Both the position numbers and the translations under genes were made by a program. Below, piece after piece: positions 1 to 12,700 of a stretch of 64,000 bases of DNA; the stretch's first letter is position 1; each line of letters begins with the position of its first letter. The notes under the pieces are model-generated. The model did not search any database. It saw only the letters and a list, made by a program, of their open reading frames with translations, and was not told the origin of the DNA. Source of the DNA: Burhinus oedicnemus (lineage: Eukaryota; Chordata; Aves; Charadriiformes; Burhinidae); assembly GCA_008921705.1 (NCBI GenBank), contig VFFE01006968.1, forward strand, positions 906,853-970,852, given 5' to 3'.

Positions 1-1687
1 GATATTTTTGCCATTTGTAGCAAGAACTGGCAATAAACTGCCTCAATCAATTACATTCCTTTTGCATAAACAGGGAAATTACATATAAAACAACTATACC
101 ATTAAAGTTACATTAAGCACCAATTAAATATTACTAGCAAAGGTTATGTACGGCAACTGAAGTTTGCCAAAGATGAGGAGGAATCAGACTTCACAGCTTA
201 AGGAGTGAGCATTTCCGATTCCTGAATGCATAACCTATTATTCAATAGGGACTTATTCACTGAACAACAAGGTCCGCGAATCTCTCAGTGCACACTTCTG
301 TTTGCCACCTGCAGCCAGCAGACTTTTGGTGACATCTCACCAAAGCTCCCCACAGGTGGAAAAATGGCCACTGATAGATCTGAAATCTGTTGGATCTTTC
401 TAAAATTGTGTGCTATGGTAGCAATTAGCTGAAGGAACTTCCCTCCCTTGCACAAACACATGCAACCTATTTCAGAAGATGGTCATAAACTGCTCTAAAT
501 GAAGAGAAATTCTGGCTTCTCTAGAACTGAGATGAATGTTGGTGGTAACACATTCATATCCCAGGTTTGCTAGATTCTTACTTAAGTAGAGTTCAAATAA
601 GTTTTAAGTATGCTTAAATGAAGCACCCTTGTAGCAGGACTCCCAGTTTCATTGCAACAGAACATGCAGGCTGTGCACTCAACACAAGAGGAAAGAACCA
701 CCCTTTAAACTACTATCTTAAAAAAACCCACCCAACCAAGAAACTCTAAATTATCATCTTTATACTACTTCGGGTGCTGACAGAGAAGATTTTCTGCTCA
801 AAACTGGTACTGTCTAATGATGCAAACTGCAAACTGAACTGCAGATCAATATGAACTTTGTGTTAGCCAGCAGAACATCCTGCATGTGCCGACTTCTTTC
901 TCCAGTCCATGAAAGCGATTACAACTTCATTTATTCAGGTACTACTTCCATCTTGTTGGGTGGTGGCTAGAAGCACAGAGCTAAGGGATCAGCTTGTCCT
1001 CTGGCAGGAAAAGCACCGGTAAATCCAAAACTGGGTTAAATTGGGCCAGAAGCCATAATCTCTGCAGCCGAAAAGAATATATGGTATCAGTGCTACCCTT
1101 TCCACCGGTATAGTCCTCGCAGACAGAGACAGCAAACACAAAAAGCATTGATAGACCAGGTACATCTTTGTGAGATACCTCTTTGTATCCCAGATCCCCA
1201 AACAGTAAGACAACAAAGATGATTTTATTGCTGTTTCCAGGTGCCAACTAGTCTAACACCCACTCATCTCACTGGTCTACAAGATTAAGTTGTTGGATTC
1301 GGCACTCTGATCCTGTCTTACTTAACTGAATTTTTGCTACAAAGGCTTGGTGTTCATATCCTCTTTGATGCATACAAAGATAAGAAATGAGTTTACTTCA
1401 GATGGGATAAAACATCACTCTAATAACTTCTACTGTAAAAGCAGCTGAGTGAAATCAGAGATACAGCAGCTTGTACAGACGACGTGGCTTCAGGAACAGT
1501 CTTCTGTCTGGTATGCTGCCCTTCAGGCACGACTCTCCTCCTTCCACCAGGGAGAAGGAATGGGTGCATCACCAACGCAAGCCTGCCTGCCTCCCCAGCC
1601 AAAGATGACAGACAGGTTGGGCTGGGGGACACACACAGCACCCTGCCTGCAGCGCCAACTTCCTAGCCAGGTGGGGCCAAGGAAAGA

Positions 1688-1706
1688 AGGAAGGATTTTC
1701 CTTCCT
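1688..1706. repeat. Short inverted repeat, 8-bp arms
   Basis: AGGAAGGA at 1688-1695 is followed after 3 bases by its reverse complement TCCTTCCT at 1699-1706. It lies in a purine/pyrimidine-rich patch. The arms are short enough to occur by chance, and no function is claimed. Confidence 0.5.
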
Positions 1707-2614
1707 GCCCTCCCTCTGTCTTAGACTCTCCTGGCAGCTCTCTGGGGCTTGCAGTGCAGCATCGGACTGGGCAAAGGAACCAAGGGGACAATTCCTTCTG
1801 AAGACAAATACAGACCAGGGCTGCATTTGGAAACTAGGTGGATATACTGAGCAGAACCACTAAAAGAGAATTTGAACTATATTGTTAGGAATTTCGCCCA
1901 CTTTTGCACCTGGCTGACCCCATATCAACTGCACAGCAAGAGAAAACGAGGCAGAGCCTCGGTGAGGCAGCCTGCTGTGAGCATCCATACCTGCGGTAAG
2001 ATACTTCCACACACCGTGACAATTAACATGCATTCATATTCCTGAGAAGAACCATCTAACATATGTCTGCTCTTAAAAAAAACCCACAAACCTACATAGA
2101 AAGCATCAAGCTGAAACTGCATAGTATGAGATATACTAAAATAAAAGAGTTACTCCATAAGCAGTGGAAAGGCTGACACCTGATTTTCTACAGAGGTTCC
2201 CCTCCCCACCACAACCCCAGCTCTTGCCCCTTTCCCCTGTGCTACTCCCTCCCTATGAGCTGTGCATGTGGATGTGGCAGAACATGGATCAAACAACTCT
2301 GAACATACAGGAATTTCTCAAAATAAAAGTTTCAACTGGAATTACATAAGGGACCACCTTCAAACAACATGTTACAGTTTTTTGGTTTAAAGCATGGTCA
2401 AGAAAGCTGCTGCTTTAATTGAAGGATTAGTGAACTGCTAACATAATCTCTCCCAGTTATCACAAGTGGCTACCTTTAATGAAAACTGGCTGAAATAAGC
2501 TTCATATTGATTACCTTCAGCCGATGTTTTAAAAATAATGCTACATAAAAATGAAACCAAAATAATTACATTATAATGAAGGTAGGGATAAATTATACTG
2601 TATTTGATAAATTA

Positions 2615-2638
2615 GCTTTCCTTGATTTAAAGGAAAGC
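2615..2638. repeat. Perfect hairpin, 9-bp arms and 6-base loop
   Basis: GCTTTCCTT at 2615-2623 and AAGGAAAGC at 2630-2638 are exact reverse complements around the loop GATTTA. It lies in an AT-rich stretch with several TAAT/ATTA cores. It could be a chance hairpin or part of a conserved regulatory element. There is no evidence that it is transcribed as a small RNA. Confidence 0.6.
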
Positions 2639-3358
2639 AAGCCAGGTAAGTTGTTTGACAGCATTGTTAACAGTCATAGAGCTGACAGAAGAGTAAAATA
2701 CAACAAAGACTCTTAATGGTATTAAATATCAGTTAACAAAGAACAATCCTTTCTTTCTAGCATTCATACTTTAAATCAGAGTTCTGCTGAAGGGAACGAA
2801 ATCTCAGTATTTCTATAGCCAAACTCCAAATCTTCATAAAACTGTTCCAGCACTATCAATAGAAGGTTAGCAGCACTCTACAATCTTTACTGCCTTATCA
2901 ACAGACTGAAGCTTTTAAAAATCCATATGCCTACAAAACCTCCCGGAGCTGTTACACATTGAGGATTTCACAGCATTATTGACCTGGGCAGCCTCTTTAT
3001 CCTCAGTAAGTTATTTTAAGCAACTTTTTGCCAGCAAGCAAGTCTCTTTGTCAGGCTTTGTCTGTATTATTGCTAAAGCACTGCTTACAATACAGCACAA
3101 AATGCGGAGGTACTAAGCAGAAACCAGAAAGGGGTCTGTCAAGTTCCCTTTTTATTTTTTTCTTTCTCCACTTTCCTGATATGCTTCTAATATCCTACAG
3201 ATCACTGCCCTGCTGCCAGGAATCTGGCTATGCACCTAAGCACCTCCAGAGAGGGAGTAATGTGAATGTACAGCAGACAAAACAGACCAAAGCCACATAC
3301 TGTCGGGAAGATGCTATTTAACTTGCACACTTTCTTTTGCCTTGTGGCACTTTTATTG

Positions 3359-3396
3359 ATATATATATATATATATAAATAAATTATATATATAAT
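3359..3396. repeat. AT dinucleotide microsatellite
   Basis: About 19 bases of uninterrupted alternating A and T are followed by an interrupted AT-rich tail (AATAAATTATATATATAATT). This is a simple sequence repeat, likely variable in length between individuals. Confidence 0.9.
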
Positions 3397-6300
3397 TAGA
3401 GAAACAGAAGCTAGCAAGTGTATTTACCTATTGAGTAAGAAAACACATCACCTGGCTTGGGAGGTGAGGAAGGGAAGAAGAAAAAGGAAGGTAAATTTCT
3501 CACACTTCAAACTCAAAACCCAATCACTATGCTTTATTTTTAAATCCCTCATCAGATAAAGGTCTCCAGCTTGAGGATCGTATTGCCGTGGCATGGTATG
3601 AAAAGCAAACCTCAACCGGACACATATCCACACACATCAAAAAGCAGTCTCATGGTCTTCTGCAGGCTCGTGTCTGGAGGTATCAACCGAGAAGCCAGTG
3701 TTAGCACAGCAGTCTTCCCTGGATTGTAACTTATGAATAGCCACAGCCAAGCAGCCACATCCATGCTTCTTCTACTTCACTACTTATAAAAAATATTTCT
3801 GGGGTGATCCTGGTTGGGGAAGCAACTCTTGCTCGCCTTTTTACTTTGAAGTTTCAGATCTTGAAAGCTTGTGTGGCCAGTGACCCATACTACTCCTTCG
3901 TATCATCTGAACAACTAGGACCTATCCTGTTTTAATCCAAAAGCACACTATAAAATGCACTCAACTGACAGCCCACACAGGCACAAAGAGATTTAAATTT
4001 GATACCAACTTCTGTATCACACTTGATAACCAGACTCAGCTGAGGGCCAAGGCATACACAGGAAGCTGCCCACGGAGAAGGGTAACAGAAAGATTTAAAC
4101 TGATATAAGATGAGTCCACAAAGTCTCTGCTAGTGATATTTTATTTCTGGATGTTAGCTCAACTTTCCTATTTCCTCGTTAAAACTGTACCTTGTGGAGC
4201 CAATGGAAAGAACAGATGTTTTCTAAGTTATCAATTCAGTGAAGTTTGCAAGTAGCACAGAAACAGTTTTTAAGCAATGTCTTACGGAAGCAACTAATTG
4301 AGCACTGCCATCTTTATGCTACTCAACATGGTTCAGTGCTGGCAAATATAGAGGAAACAATGGATAAGTAACCTGTCAACCCTGAGTTATTCTAGATAAA
4401 GCACGAATGTATTCCAATTATCTGCACCATATTTCCAACAGTTCTGCTTCAAAAATACAGCACATAATCTGCTCCATATAGCCATCAATCAAATGGACAA
4501 ATTCTCTTAAGGTTTCATTTCAGGTATGTCCAAAGCAATTGTACTTTACAAGGCTATCCCCAGATTAATAACAAAAGTTTAATTCAAACCACAGGTTTTC
4601 TCTGCAAGCAATAAAAAAGGTTGCTACACTGACGACATTAGAAAGCTTCTTAGCTGTTGTTTCTGTTTGTTTCATGAAAGGGTCACTCAGCACTCGGAAA
4701 TGGACAAGAAAAACGGGGTTTCATCAGTCTAAGCGTTACAGATATCAGCTGCTTAACAGACCTGACCTCGCACAAACCCTGCTCACCTCCCTGGGTTCTG
4801 GGAGCTTAAAAAGAAAAATCCAAGGATAAATAGGAGAGGTGTAAAGATTCTGCAAGACCAAACAGCAAGACATTCAGATCTGCTGCAGCAAGAGAACACA
4901 GAACAGTTTTGCAACACTTGCATATGTATATCTAAGAAAACAGTGGTCAAGGACTGTGTTTCAAAGCAATGTTTTAACATATGCATCTATACAGCTAGAT
5001 AGAAGAATGCGCCTGTAATGTGGCTTCAGTAGAAAGCATAGAAGAGTTTTCTATCACACAATAATATTGTATTTCAGTTCTTCTCAAATCAGACATTTTG
5101 ATCAAGAATAAACCTCTCCTCACAGGGCAGGGCACGAAGTGTGTAAATCAGGTTTTCTGGTAAACGTACATGAGCAAATTAGATCAAGAACTCGTCGATA
5201 AATACAATTCTGCAAATAACACAAATGGAGGCAGCTTTTTATGGCACGTTGGGGAAGACAACTGTAAGGAGGCAACTGCAACATGGTGCATCATGGCAAA
5301 CAGCATTTGTTTACTTGCTTTGACCAGACAGAATTGATCAGAAAGATACTTTCATATGCCATTTTCAGGGACAGTAATTGAATGAAGGCAGACAACGACA
5401 ACGAAGCATTTGAGAACTGAGAAGGTGAAGATTTTTTCTGCTGAAAGCTCAATTCATGTCAGCAGCTGACATCTCTTCTTAAAAGTCACTCAGAAGTTCA
5501 TTCAACTTCGTAATGACAGGATAAACAAAGACCATTAGGCAGAAGAACGCAACAGCTACTGGCATTTTGATAAAGCAGAGTTATCAGCTCATTTCATTTC
5601 TCTAAAAACATGAGTCCATACTGGACACATTCCATGAGAACTAATGGCACTCGTCCAGTGAAATACATAGCTGCACTTCACTTGCAAAAAAATCGGCTTA
5701 CGGAGATAAACTGGGACCCTGAGAGTTTGCTGTGCTGGAACTGCTCACTTAACAGCCGGACAGAGCATGGACCCTTCTGGAGACCGAAGGCCCCGGTCCA
5801 GCTCCTGGCAGGGACTGTGCTGTCTTCCCTCCACGAATTACGTGTGTGCGCACGTAGTCCCGTGCTGCAGTCCCCCGGGGAAGTCCCTGACAGGCTGGGA
5901 GAGCAGATTACTACTGGCTTATGGCTCACATACAGCACGTTACACAACCGAAAGGCTTAACAAGCCTCCATTTCATCCTTTTAAAATTAGTTTGAGGGGG
6001 AAAAAATGAACAGTTATGAGGAAGAACACCAAGAAAGTGACATAAACCCCCAAAAACCCAGCGCAAAGCTGTGGGATAACGCCTCAGTTTTCAGTGAGCA
6101 GGGTGAGGGCAGAGTCAGGACCCTCTGCCAACAAAGCCTGCCAGGAAGCCAGGACTCGTTCTTTATTTTCTGCTTAAACACCACGTCCTTCGTAAGCCTG
6201 TTTACAATTTTAAAAAGAATGACCAGGCCACACTCTGCAAGTCTAACATTCCTGAAGTCTGCTTTGGAGGTCACTCCATCTTCCACAGCAGGCCATGGAG

Positions 6301-6938
6301 CAGGAGGGAGAGGGAAGGATCTGTCCTGTGGTGCGAGCAGCCACCATGTCCCAGGTACGCTGCTGCTCCTCCCACACACTGGCTCAGCGGCCACCAGCTT
6401 TGGGCAGGCACCAAATGGCGCTGGGAACCTAAGGCGACCCACGGGGCAAGCCGTGGCCTGCCTTCACATGCAATATGGCATTTTCTTCATTACTTTCCCA
6501 ATAGGGCTGGTTTGAAGCGGCACACCGTTTGCATTCAGAGTGAAAAACCTCATTTTGTTACTAGAAAGCTGAGGAGAAGTTTCCCACGAGCTGTCCCCGG
6601 CCATGCGTCTGCTGGACATGAACATCCCCCAGCAAGTCCGGCAAGCACTGACCAGCCAACGGGGCCCAGTTTTGCAAAACCCCATTTTGGGAGGATGAAA
6701 AGGCTGTTCCCCTCCCTGTGCTCATTACAGCCACGATTCAGAGGTAACACAAAATGGAAAGTGCCTGGGTTTGCAACAGCCAACTGCAGTCCTTTGGCAC
6801 TTGCTGAAGTAAAGTATAAAAGTGGCACTTAAAGATTTGACCACAAAACCTCAGTACGTATAGTCTGTACGCTGAGGGACAGGCTGCAATAGCACCGCTT
6901 TTTTTTGTCTTTTCTTTTTTAAGGCAATACAGGAGATT

Positions 6939-9755
6939 CATAAAATCACAGAATGGTTAGAGTTGGAAGGGACCTTAAAGATCATTGAGTTCCAACCCCC
7001 CTGCCATGCGCAGGGACAACTCCCACTAGACCTAGTTGCTCAAAGCCCCATCCAACCTGGCCTTGAACACTTCCAGGGATGGGGCCTCCACAACTTCCCT
7101 GGGCAACCTGTTCCAGTGCCTCACCACCCTCATAGTGAAAAATTTCTTCCTAGTATCTAATCTAAATCTACCCCCTTCCAGTTTGAAGCCATTATCCCTC
7201 GTCCTATCACTACATGCCCTTGTAAAAAGTCCCTCTCCAGCTTTCTTGTAGGCACCCTTCACATACTGGAAGGCTGCTATAAGGCCTCCCTGGAGCCCTC
7301 TCTTCTCCAGGCTGAAAAACCCCAACTGTCTCAGCCTGTCCTCATAGCAGAGGCGCTCCAGCCCTCTGATCATCTTCATGGTTCTCCTCTCGACATTCTC
7401 CAACAGGTCCATGTCCTTCTTGTGCTGAGGACTCCAAAGCTGGACACAGTATTCCAGGCAGGGTCTCACCAGAGAGGAGTAGAGGGGCAAAATCACCTCC
7501 CTTGACCTGCTGGCCGCAGTTCTTTTGATGCAGCCCAGGATGTGGCTGGCATTCTGGGCTGCAAGTGCACATTGCCAGCTCATGTTGAGCTTCTTATCCA
7601 CCAACAGCCCCAAGTCCTCCTCCTCAGGGCTACTCTCAACCCATTCTCTACCCAGCCTGTCTTTGTGCATGGGATTGCCCCGACCCACGTGCAGAACCTT
7701 GCACTTGGCCTTGTTGAACTTCATGAGGTTGGCACAGGCCCACCTCTCAAGCCTGTCCAGGTCCCTCTGGATGGCATCCCTTCCCTCCAGCATGTCAACT
7801 GCTCCACACAGCTTGGTGTCATCAGCAAACTTGCTGAGGGTGCACTCAATCCCACTGTCCATGTCGCCAACAAAGATGTTAAACAGCACCAGTCCCAGTA
7901 CTGACCCCAGAGGAACACCACTCATCACTGGTTTCCACTTGGACATCGACCCGTTGACCGGAACTCTTTGAGTTCCTTATCCACTGAGTGGTCCATCCAT
8001 CAAATCCAAGTCTCTCCAATTTAGAGACCAGGATGTCATGCGGGACAGTGTCAAACGCTTTGCACAAGTTCAGGTAGATGACGTCTGTTGCTCTCCCCTT
8101 AACAACCAACACTGTAATGCCGTCATAGAAGGTCACAAAATTTGTCAGACACGATTTGCCTTTAGTGAAGACATGTTGGCTGTCACCAATCACCTCCTTA
8201 TTTTCCATGTGCATTAGAGGAGTTTCCAGGAGGATCTGCTCCATGATCTTGCCAAGCACAGAGGTGAGACTGACTGGTCTGTAGTTCTCTGGGTCTTCCT
8301 TTTTTCCCTCTTTGAAAATGGCGGTTATGTTTCCACTTTTCCAGCCATCGGGAACTTCACCAGACTGGCACGACTCTTTAAATATGATGGATAGTGGCTT
8401 AGTAACTTCATGCACCAGTTCCCTCAGGACCCACGGATGGATTCCATCAGGTCCCATGGACTTGCATGCCTTCAGGTTCCTTAGATGGTCTTGCACTTGA
8501 TCTTCACCTACAATGGGCGGTTCTTCATTCTCCCAGTCCCTGCCTTTCTGCAACTTGGGTGGTGTGGTTAGAGCCCTTACCAGTGAAGACCGAGGCAAAA
8601 AAGTCATTGAGTACCTCAGCCTTCTCCATATCTCAGGTGACCAGGTGTCCTGTTTCCTTCCCGAGAGGGCCCACATCTTCCTTAGTCTTCTTTTTATCAC
8701 TGACACACTTACAGAAGTTTTTCTTGCTGCCCTTGATGTCCCTGGTCAGATTTAATTCTATCTGAGCTTTAGTTTGCCTAAGCTGGTCCTGGCCGCCCAG
8801 ACAGTTTCTCTGTATTCCTCCCAGGCTACGTGTCCTTGCTTCCACTCTTGATAGGCCTCCTTTTTGCTTCTGAGTGTGTCCAGGAGCTCCTTGTTCATCC
8901 ATGCAGGCCTCCTGGCTTTTTTGCCCAACTTCTTAGTTGGGATACATCGCTCCTGAGCTTGCAGGAGGTGATCCTTAAATACTAACTAGCTTCCTTGGGC
9001 CCCTCTCCCCTCCAGGGCTTTCTCCCATGGAACCCTACCAAGCAGACCCCTGAAGAGGCCAAAGTCTGCTCTCCTGAAGTCCAGGGTAGTGAGCTTGCTG
9101 CGCACCCTCCTCACTGCCCTAAGGATCTTGAATTCTACCATTTCCTGATCACTGCAGCCAGGCTGCCCTTGAGCTTGACATTCCCCACTAGTCCCTCCCT
9201 GTTGGTAAGGACAAGGTCCAGCATAGCTCCTCTCCTCATTGGCTCCTCTACCACTTGGAGAAGGAAGCTGTAATTCCAAGAACTTCCTGGACTGCTTATG
9301 CCCTGCTGTGTTGTCCCTCCAACAGGTATCAGGGTGGTTGAAGTCCCCCATGAGGACCAGGGCCTGTGAACGCAATGCCACTCCTATCTGTCCATAGAGG
9401 GCCTCATCTCCTCTGTCATCCTGAGCAAGTGGTCTGTAGCAGACCCCCACTGTAACATAACCTGCCCCTGCATTCCCTTTAATCCTGACCCATAAGCTCT
9501 CGGTCGGCTCTTCATCCATCCCCAGGTGGAGCTCCATGCACTCCAGCTGTTCATTGACATAGAGGGCAACAACGCTTCCTTGTCTTCCCTGCCTGTCCTT
9601 CCTAAAGATCCTGTATCCTTCCATTCCAACACTCTAGTCATAGGAGCCATCCCACCATGTCTCCGTGATGCCAATGAGATCACAGCCCTGGAGGTGTGCA
9701 CACATCTCTAACTCCTCTTGTTTGTTCCCCATGCTACGTGCGTAGAGATTCAAAT
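6939..9755 (-). mobile_element. CR1 non-LTR retrotransposon, 5'-truncated, about 2.8 kb
   Basis: On the minus strand this copy carries the CR1 order: an APE-type endonuclease block, a reverse transcriptase block, then the 3' UTR. The 3' end is at 6939, where the reverse complement reads ATTCTGTG then ATTTTATG, degenerate copies of the terminal CR1 octamer, with no poly-A tail. The 5' edge is approximate: recognisable CR1 sequence fades at about 9755, just upstream of the endonuclease. A full CR1 is about 4.5 kb, so the 5' part including ORF1 is missing, as is usual for CR1 copies. The frame is broken, so this is a dead copy. It sits in the proposed intron in the same orientation as the host gene. 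Confidence 0.93.
7032..9624 (-). pseudogene. Broken CR1 ORF2: endonuclease and reverse transcriptase
   Basis: The reading frame is split into at least three pieces. The piece at 9624-8986 has an endonuclease-like segment with the motif GDFN at residues 93-96, typical of APE-type LINE endonucleases. The piece at 8706-7879 carries the fingers/palm region ([16 protein letters not shown], then [12 protein letters not shown]). In motif A the residue expected to be the catalytic aspartate (the first D of the D-x4-F-D pattern) is asparagine: [11 protein letters not shown]. The piece at 7946-7032 restarts in another frame and carries motif B ([10 protein letters not shown]) and the catalytic FADD box at residues 40-43, then the thumb and C-terminal blocks. 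The frame change falls in the 7879-7946 overlap. The frameshifts and the lost motif-A aspartate both argue that it makes no active enzyme. Confidence 0.9.
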
Positions 9756-12700
9756 AAAGGGATAGCCTAGGATACCTCACACCACCTTATACTATCTTAG
9801 GAAATTAACTCAGTATCCTATTATTGATTTATAACCAAGACACATCATATCCTATTATCAATTTATAATCAGCCCTATCGTCTGAAAGTTAAAGCTCACG
9901 TTCACCAAAGGAGTCAATAAGAGGAGCAAGCTTCTCCCCTCACTTCCAAGCCTACTCCACTGGATCACGTAGCTGAAGGTTTCCATTTCATTGGAGAAGG
10001 TTGTCATTAATGACATTATGCAGCGCTGAAAGTGCCAAACAGATTAAATGGACATCTGCCTTTCCAGTTTGCTATAAAAGTGGTTTAATACCAAGCAGTG
10101 TTTAAACAGTAAAACTGTCTGCAATTGCTGCTCTATAATCTGTGAGTAATCAATCAATCTCAACGCTGAGCTTCCATTACTGCTTCTCTGCAAGCAGCTG
10201 GAAAAACTTCCAGAGCACATACTCCTTGCTTATACCCCAATGCTAAACAGGAATTAAACACAGATTCAGCGTGTGTTCACAGCGATCCTGGCACACGTCA
10301 AGTCTCAGGCTTGTATTACCAAAGCAAAGCACAGAAGATAATGTGAAACCTCCAGTTATGGCAGCTATTTGCCATGTTACTTTCCCTCTGAATGCATTAT
10401 TGCAGTAAAGGCCCTGAGGGCCTGCCAAAGCAAAGCAGAGTATCTCATCAGGGCGCTCACCCTCTCACTCTTCGAAACCTCAGCATCTCAGAAGACACAG
10501 CTGTGGTCCTGTGCCACCCATGGAGCTTGCCTGCTCCAGTTTGAAGCTGTCCCGAGCAACAGCATCAAACTCTACATCTTTTTCAGACTTGTTGCTTGAC
10601 GTTGTAATGACTGTGGGATTACAACTGTCATGTTGGGGATTCAAAGGCTTACTTCTTTTAACAACATAATCTGTGTTGACACATTTTGGTTAAGATACAA
10701 GTGTCCCTTGCTGTCAGAGCTACACGGACCCTGCCAGCAAAAGCTACGCGCATCAGCAGCTGACATCGCTGCTCAAGAAAACTAAAGGCGTTTCCATTTA
10801 AGCAGGGAAAGGCCAAGAAGGAGATGTGGGCACTCTGGCCCAGGCATGGGATTCAAGTTGGAGCGAGGCCAGAGCTAAAGACAGGTAGCTCGCAGAGGCT
10901 CAGTGCACCTTGGGATAGGGTCACACCCGGATTGCCCCACTTCTCCAGATGGACATCAACAGGCCCAGGCCCTCTCTCTTACACAAGAGATGGCTTCTAG
11001 AGTGGATTAATGCTGAACCTTTCCATGTTCCTTTTTTCTGTTGCACTTAAGTTGTTGCACAGTGCTCTCTGACATGGTATATAAAGCATATGACTGACAT
11101 CCATCACCTATTCACCCCTTCATCCCCTCCCCAAAGCCAGGATTTCACTTAGCAGAGCCCCTTGCTTTATCTGGAGCAGGAGGACAGGCTGTCCCACAAA
11201 TGCACGAGTTACATCATTCAATTTAGATGCAGCAAAAGTTAAATCAGTTCTCCATAACGGGAATATCAGTGGCTGATTTCACACCTCTCACTTTAAAGGC
11301 AGCTCCAGCTCCACCTGTTTATCCATCAATGAATTCTGAGTTTCCGGCAAGTGCCCAGCATGGCGGCTGGTCAGGACAAGGAGCCCAGCAGAAGGGCACT
11401 GCTCCTCACAGTGCCGGTGCTCAGCTCTGCTGCCGACTGCAGCCACCCAACCTCGACGGTGCCTCCTGCATGGGCTGAGGGTTTCAGCTGGCCTGATGAA
11501 AAGTGCCACAGCCTAAAACACAACATCAGCCTTGGATGAAACCTAAAGTATTTTTCCAATGTTATCTGCATCTGCTCCTGCTCTCTGTGTCCCTCTCTGC
11601 TTGGCACAGGGAGGCAAAGGATCAAAGTGAGTCCCCAAAGAGTCATATGCACATTCCTTTCCCTCTCAATATCTCTGCACAATTAGCATAATCACTACAA
11701 ATAGACTTCACTTATAATTTTGAACGCACTAGCCTCATGCTGGATTGTCCAGTTCAGGGCTTTAATACAGCTGCACTCTCAGATGAGACTACGGAGATTG
11801 GGAGGCAGAAAGTCACTGTATTTCAGGCACCTAACTTCACTTCAATTCAGAGTAGCTAAAATTAGGACCAAAAGGTCCTTCTACAGATCAGTGGAGAGAG
11901 GTATACTTCTGATTTTATGTCTGAATTCAGACTCCTCAGTTAACAGCTGAACAGCCCTTCCAACACAAGTTAAGCAAGGGAGTCAATCTCTGACTGAAAC
12001 GGCACCTATAACATCAGGTTCCAGTAGGTCTGAATGAGTTTTGGAATAAAACAGTAGAGAGGCACATCGCAAAGCCAGCAGATCATCTGCATTTTCCAAG
12101 GGAACAATTACTGTGACAACAGCACATTTACGAGACTTGGAAAGAAACCTCAGTATCTCAGTGCTGCCATAAGATGTGCTGAAAAAAACCCCAAACCCCA
12201 CAACTTCAGGCTGCAGACCCATACTTTTGCAGCTGACAGTTCCAATAAGAGACATCTGTTTATCTGTAATGACACAGTATAACCCAACCAAGTAGGTGAC
12301 TCGTCCCTGGACCGGGACAGCGGGTACTCATTTCTCTGGACGCTTTATAAGGAAGGGAAAAAAAAGCAACCGCAGCATAATTCCTGACTGCAGAGTTTTT
12401 TCAGCAAGAAGCAGCTGTGTTTCTTTGGCCATGCACAACAGCAGCTATCTCAGCTCCGAAGTATATAAGCACCCAGACATCCCTGTCATGCAACTAAATG
12501 CGCGGACCTGGCTGTGTAGAAAACCAATTCTGTTGGCTAATTAGCTCAGTACTATGTGCCAAAAAAATTCCTCCAAGTAAACTTTTTACCTCTTCTTATG
12601 CTGCTTATAGTTGCTTGATGACTGCTGTGAAACTTACATTGTTCCACACTTGGAGAACTGCAACTCTTCTCCAGTTGTTAATTCTACCCGGTACAGTCAT

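Larger units (their letters stand above)
1..6938. other. AT-rich non-coding DNA, probably distal part of intron 1 of the minus-strand gene
   Basis: I see no convincing exon, RNA gene or recognisable transposon here. The open frames are short and overlap each other on both strands. The longest is 169 codons on the plus strand at 6006-6515, with a 142-codon frame antisense to it, in a locally GC-richer patch; neither resembles a known family. Small structures are listed separately: a hairpin at 2615-2638 and an AT microsatellite at 3359-3396. Reading this span as intron is an inference from the exon at 39850-39909, which is transcribed leftward. Confidence 0.5.

Noticed and set aside
6006..6515. 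169-codon plus-strand frame with a 142-codon antisense frame at 6014-6442
   Set aside because: Open on both strands in a GC-richer patch, with no motif, splice signal or family resemblance. Most simply chance.
7525..7971. 148-codon plus-strand frame, and overlapping plus-strand frames at 7542-7904 and 8466-8765
   Set aside because: They are antisense shadows of the minus-strand CR1 reverse transcriptase.
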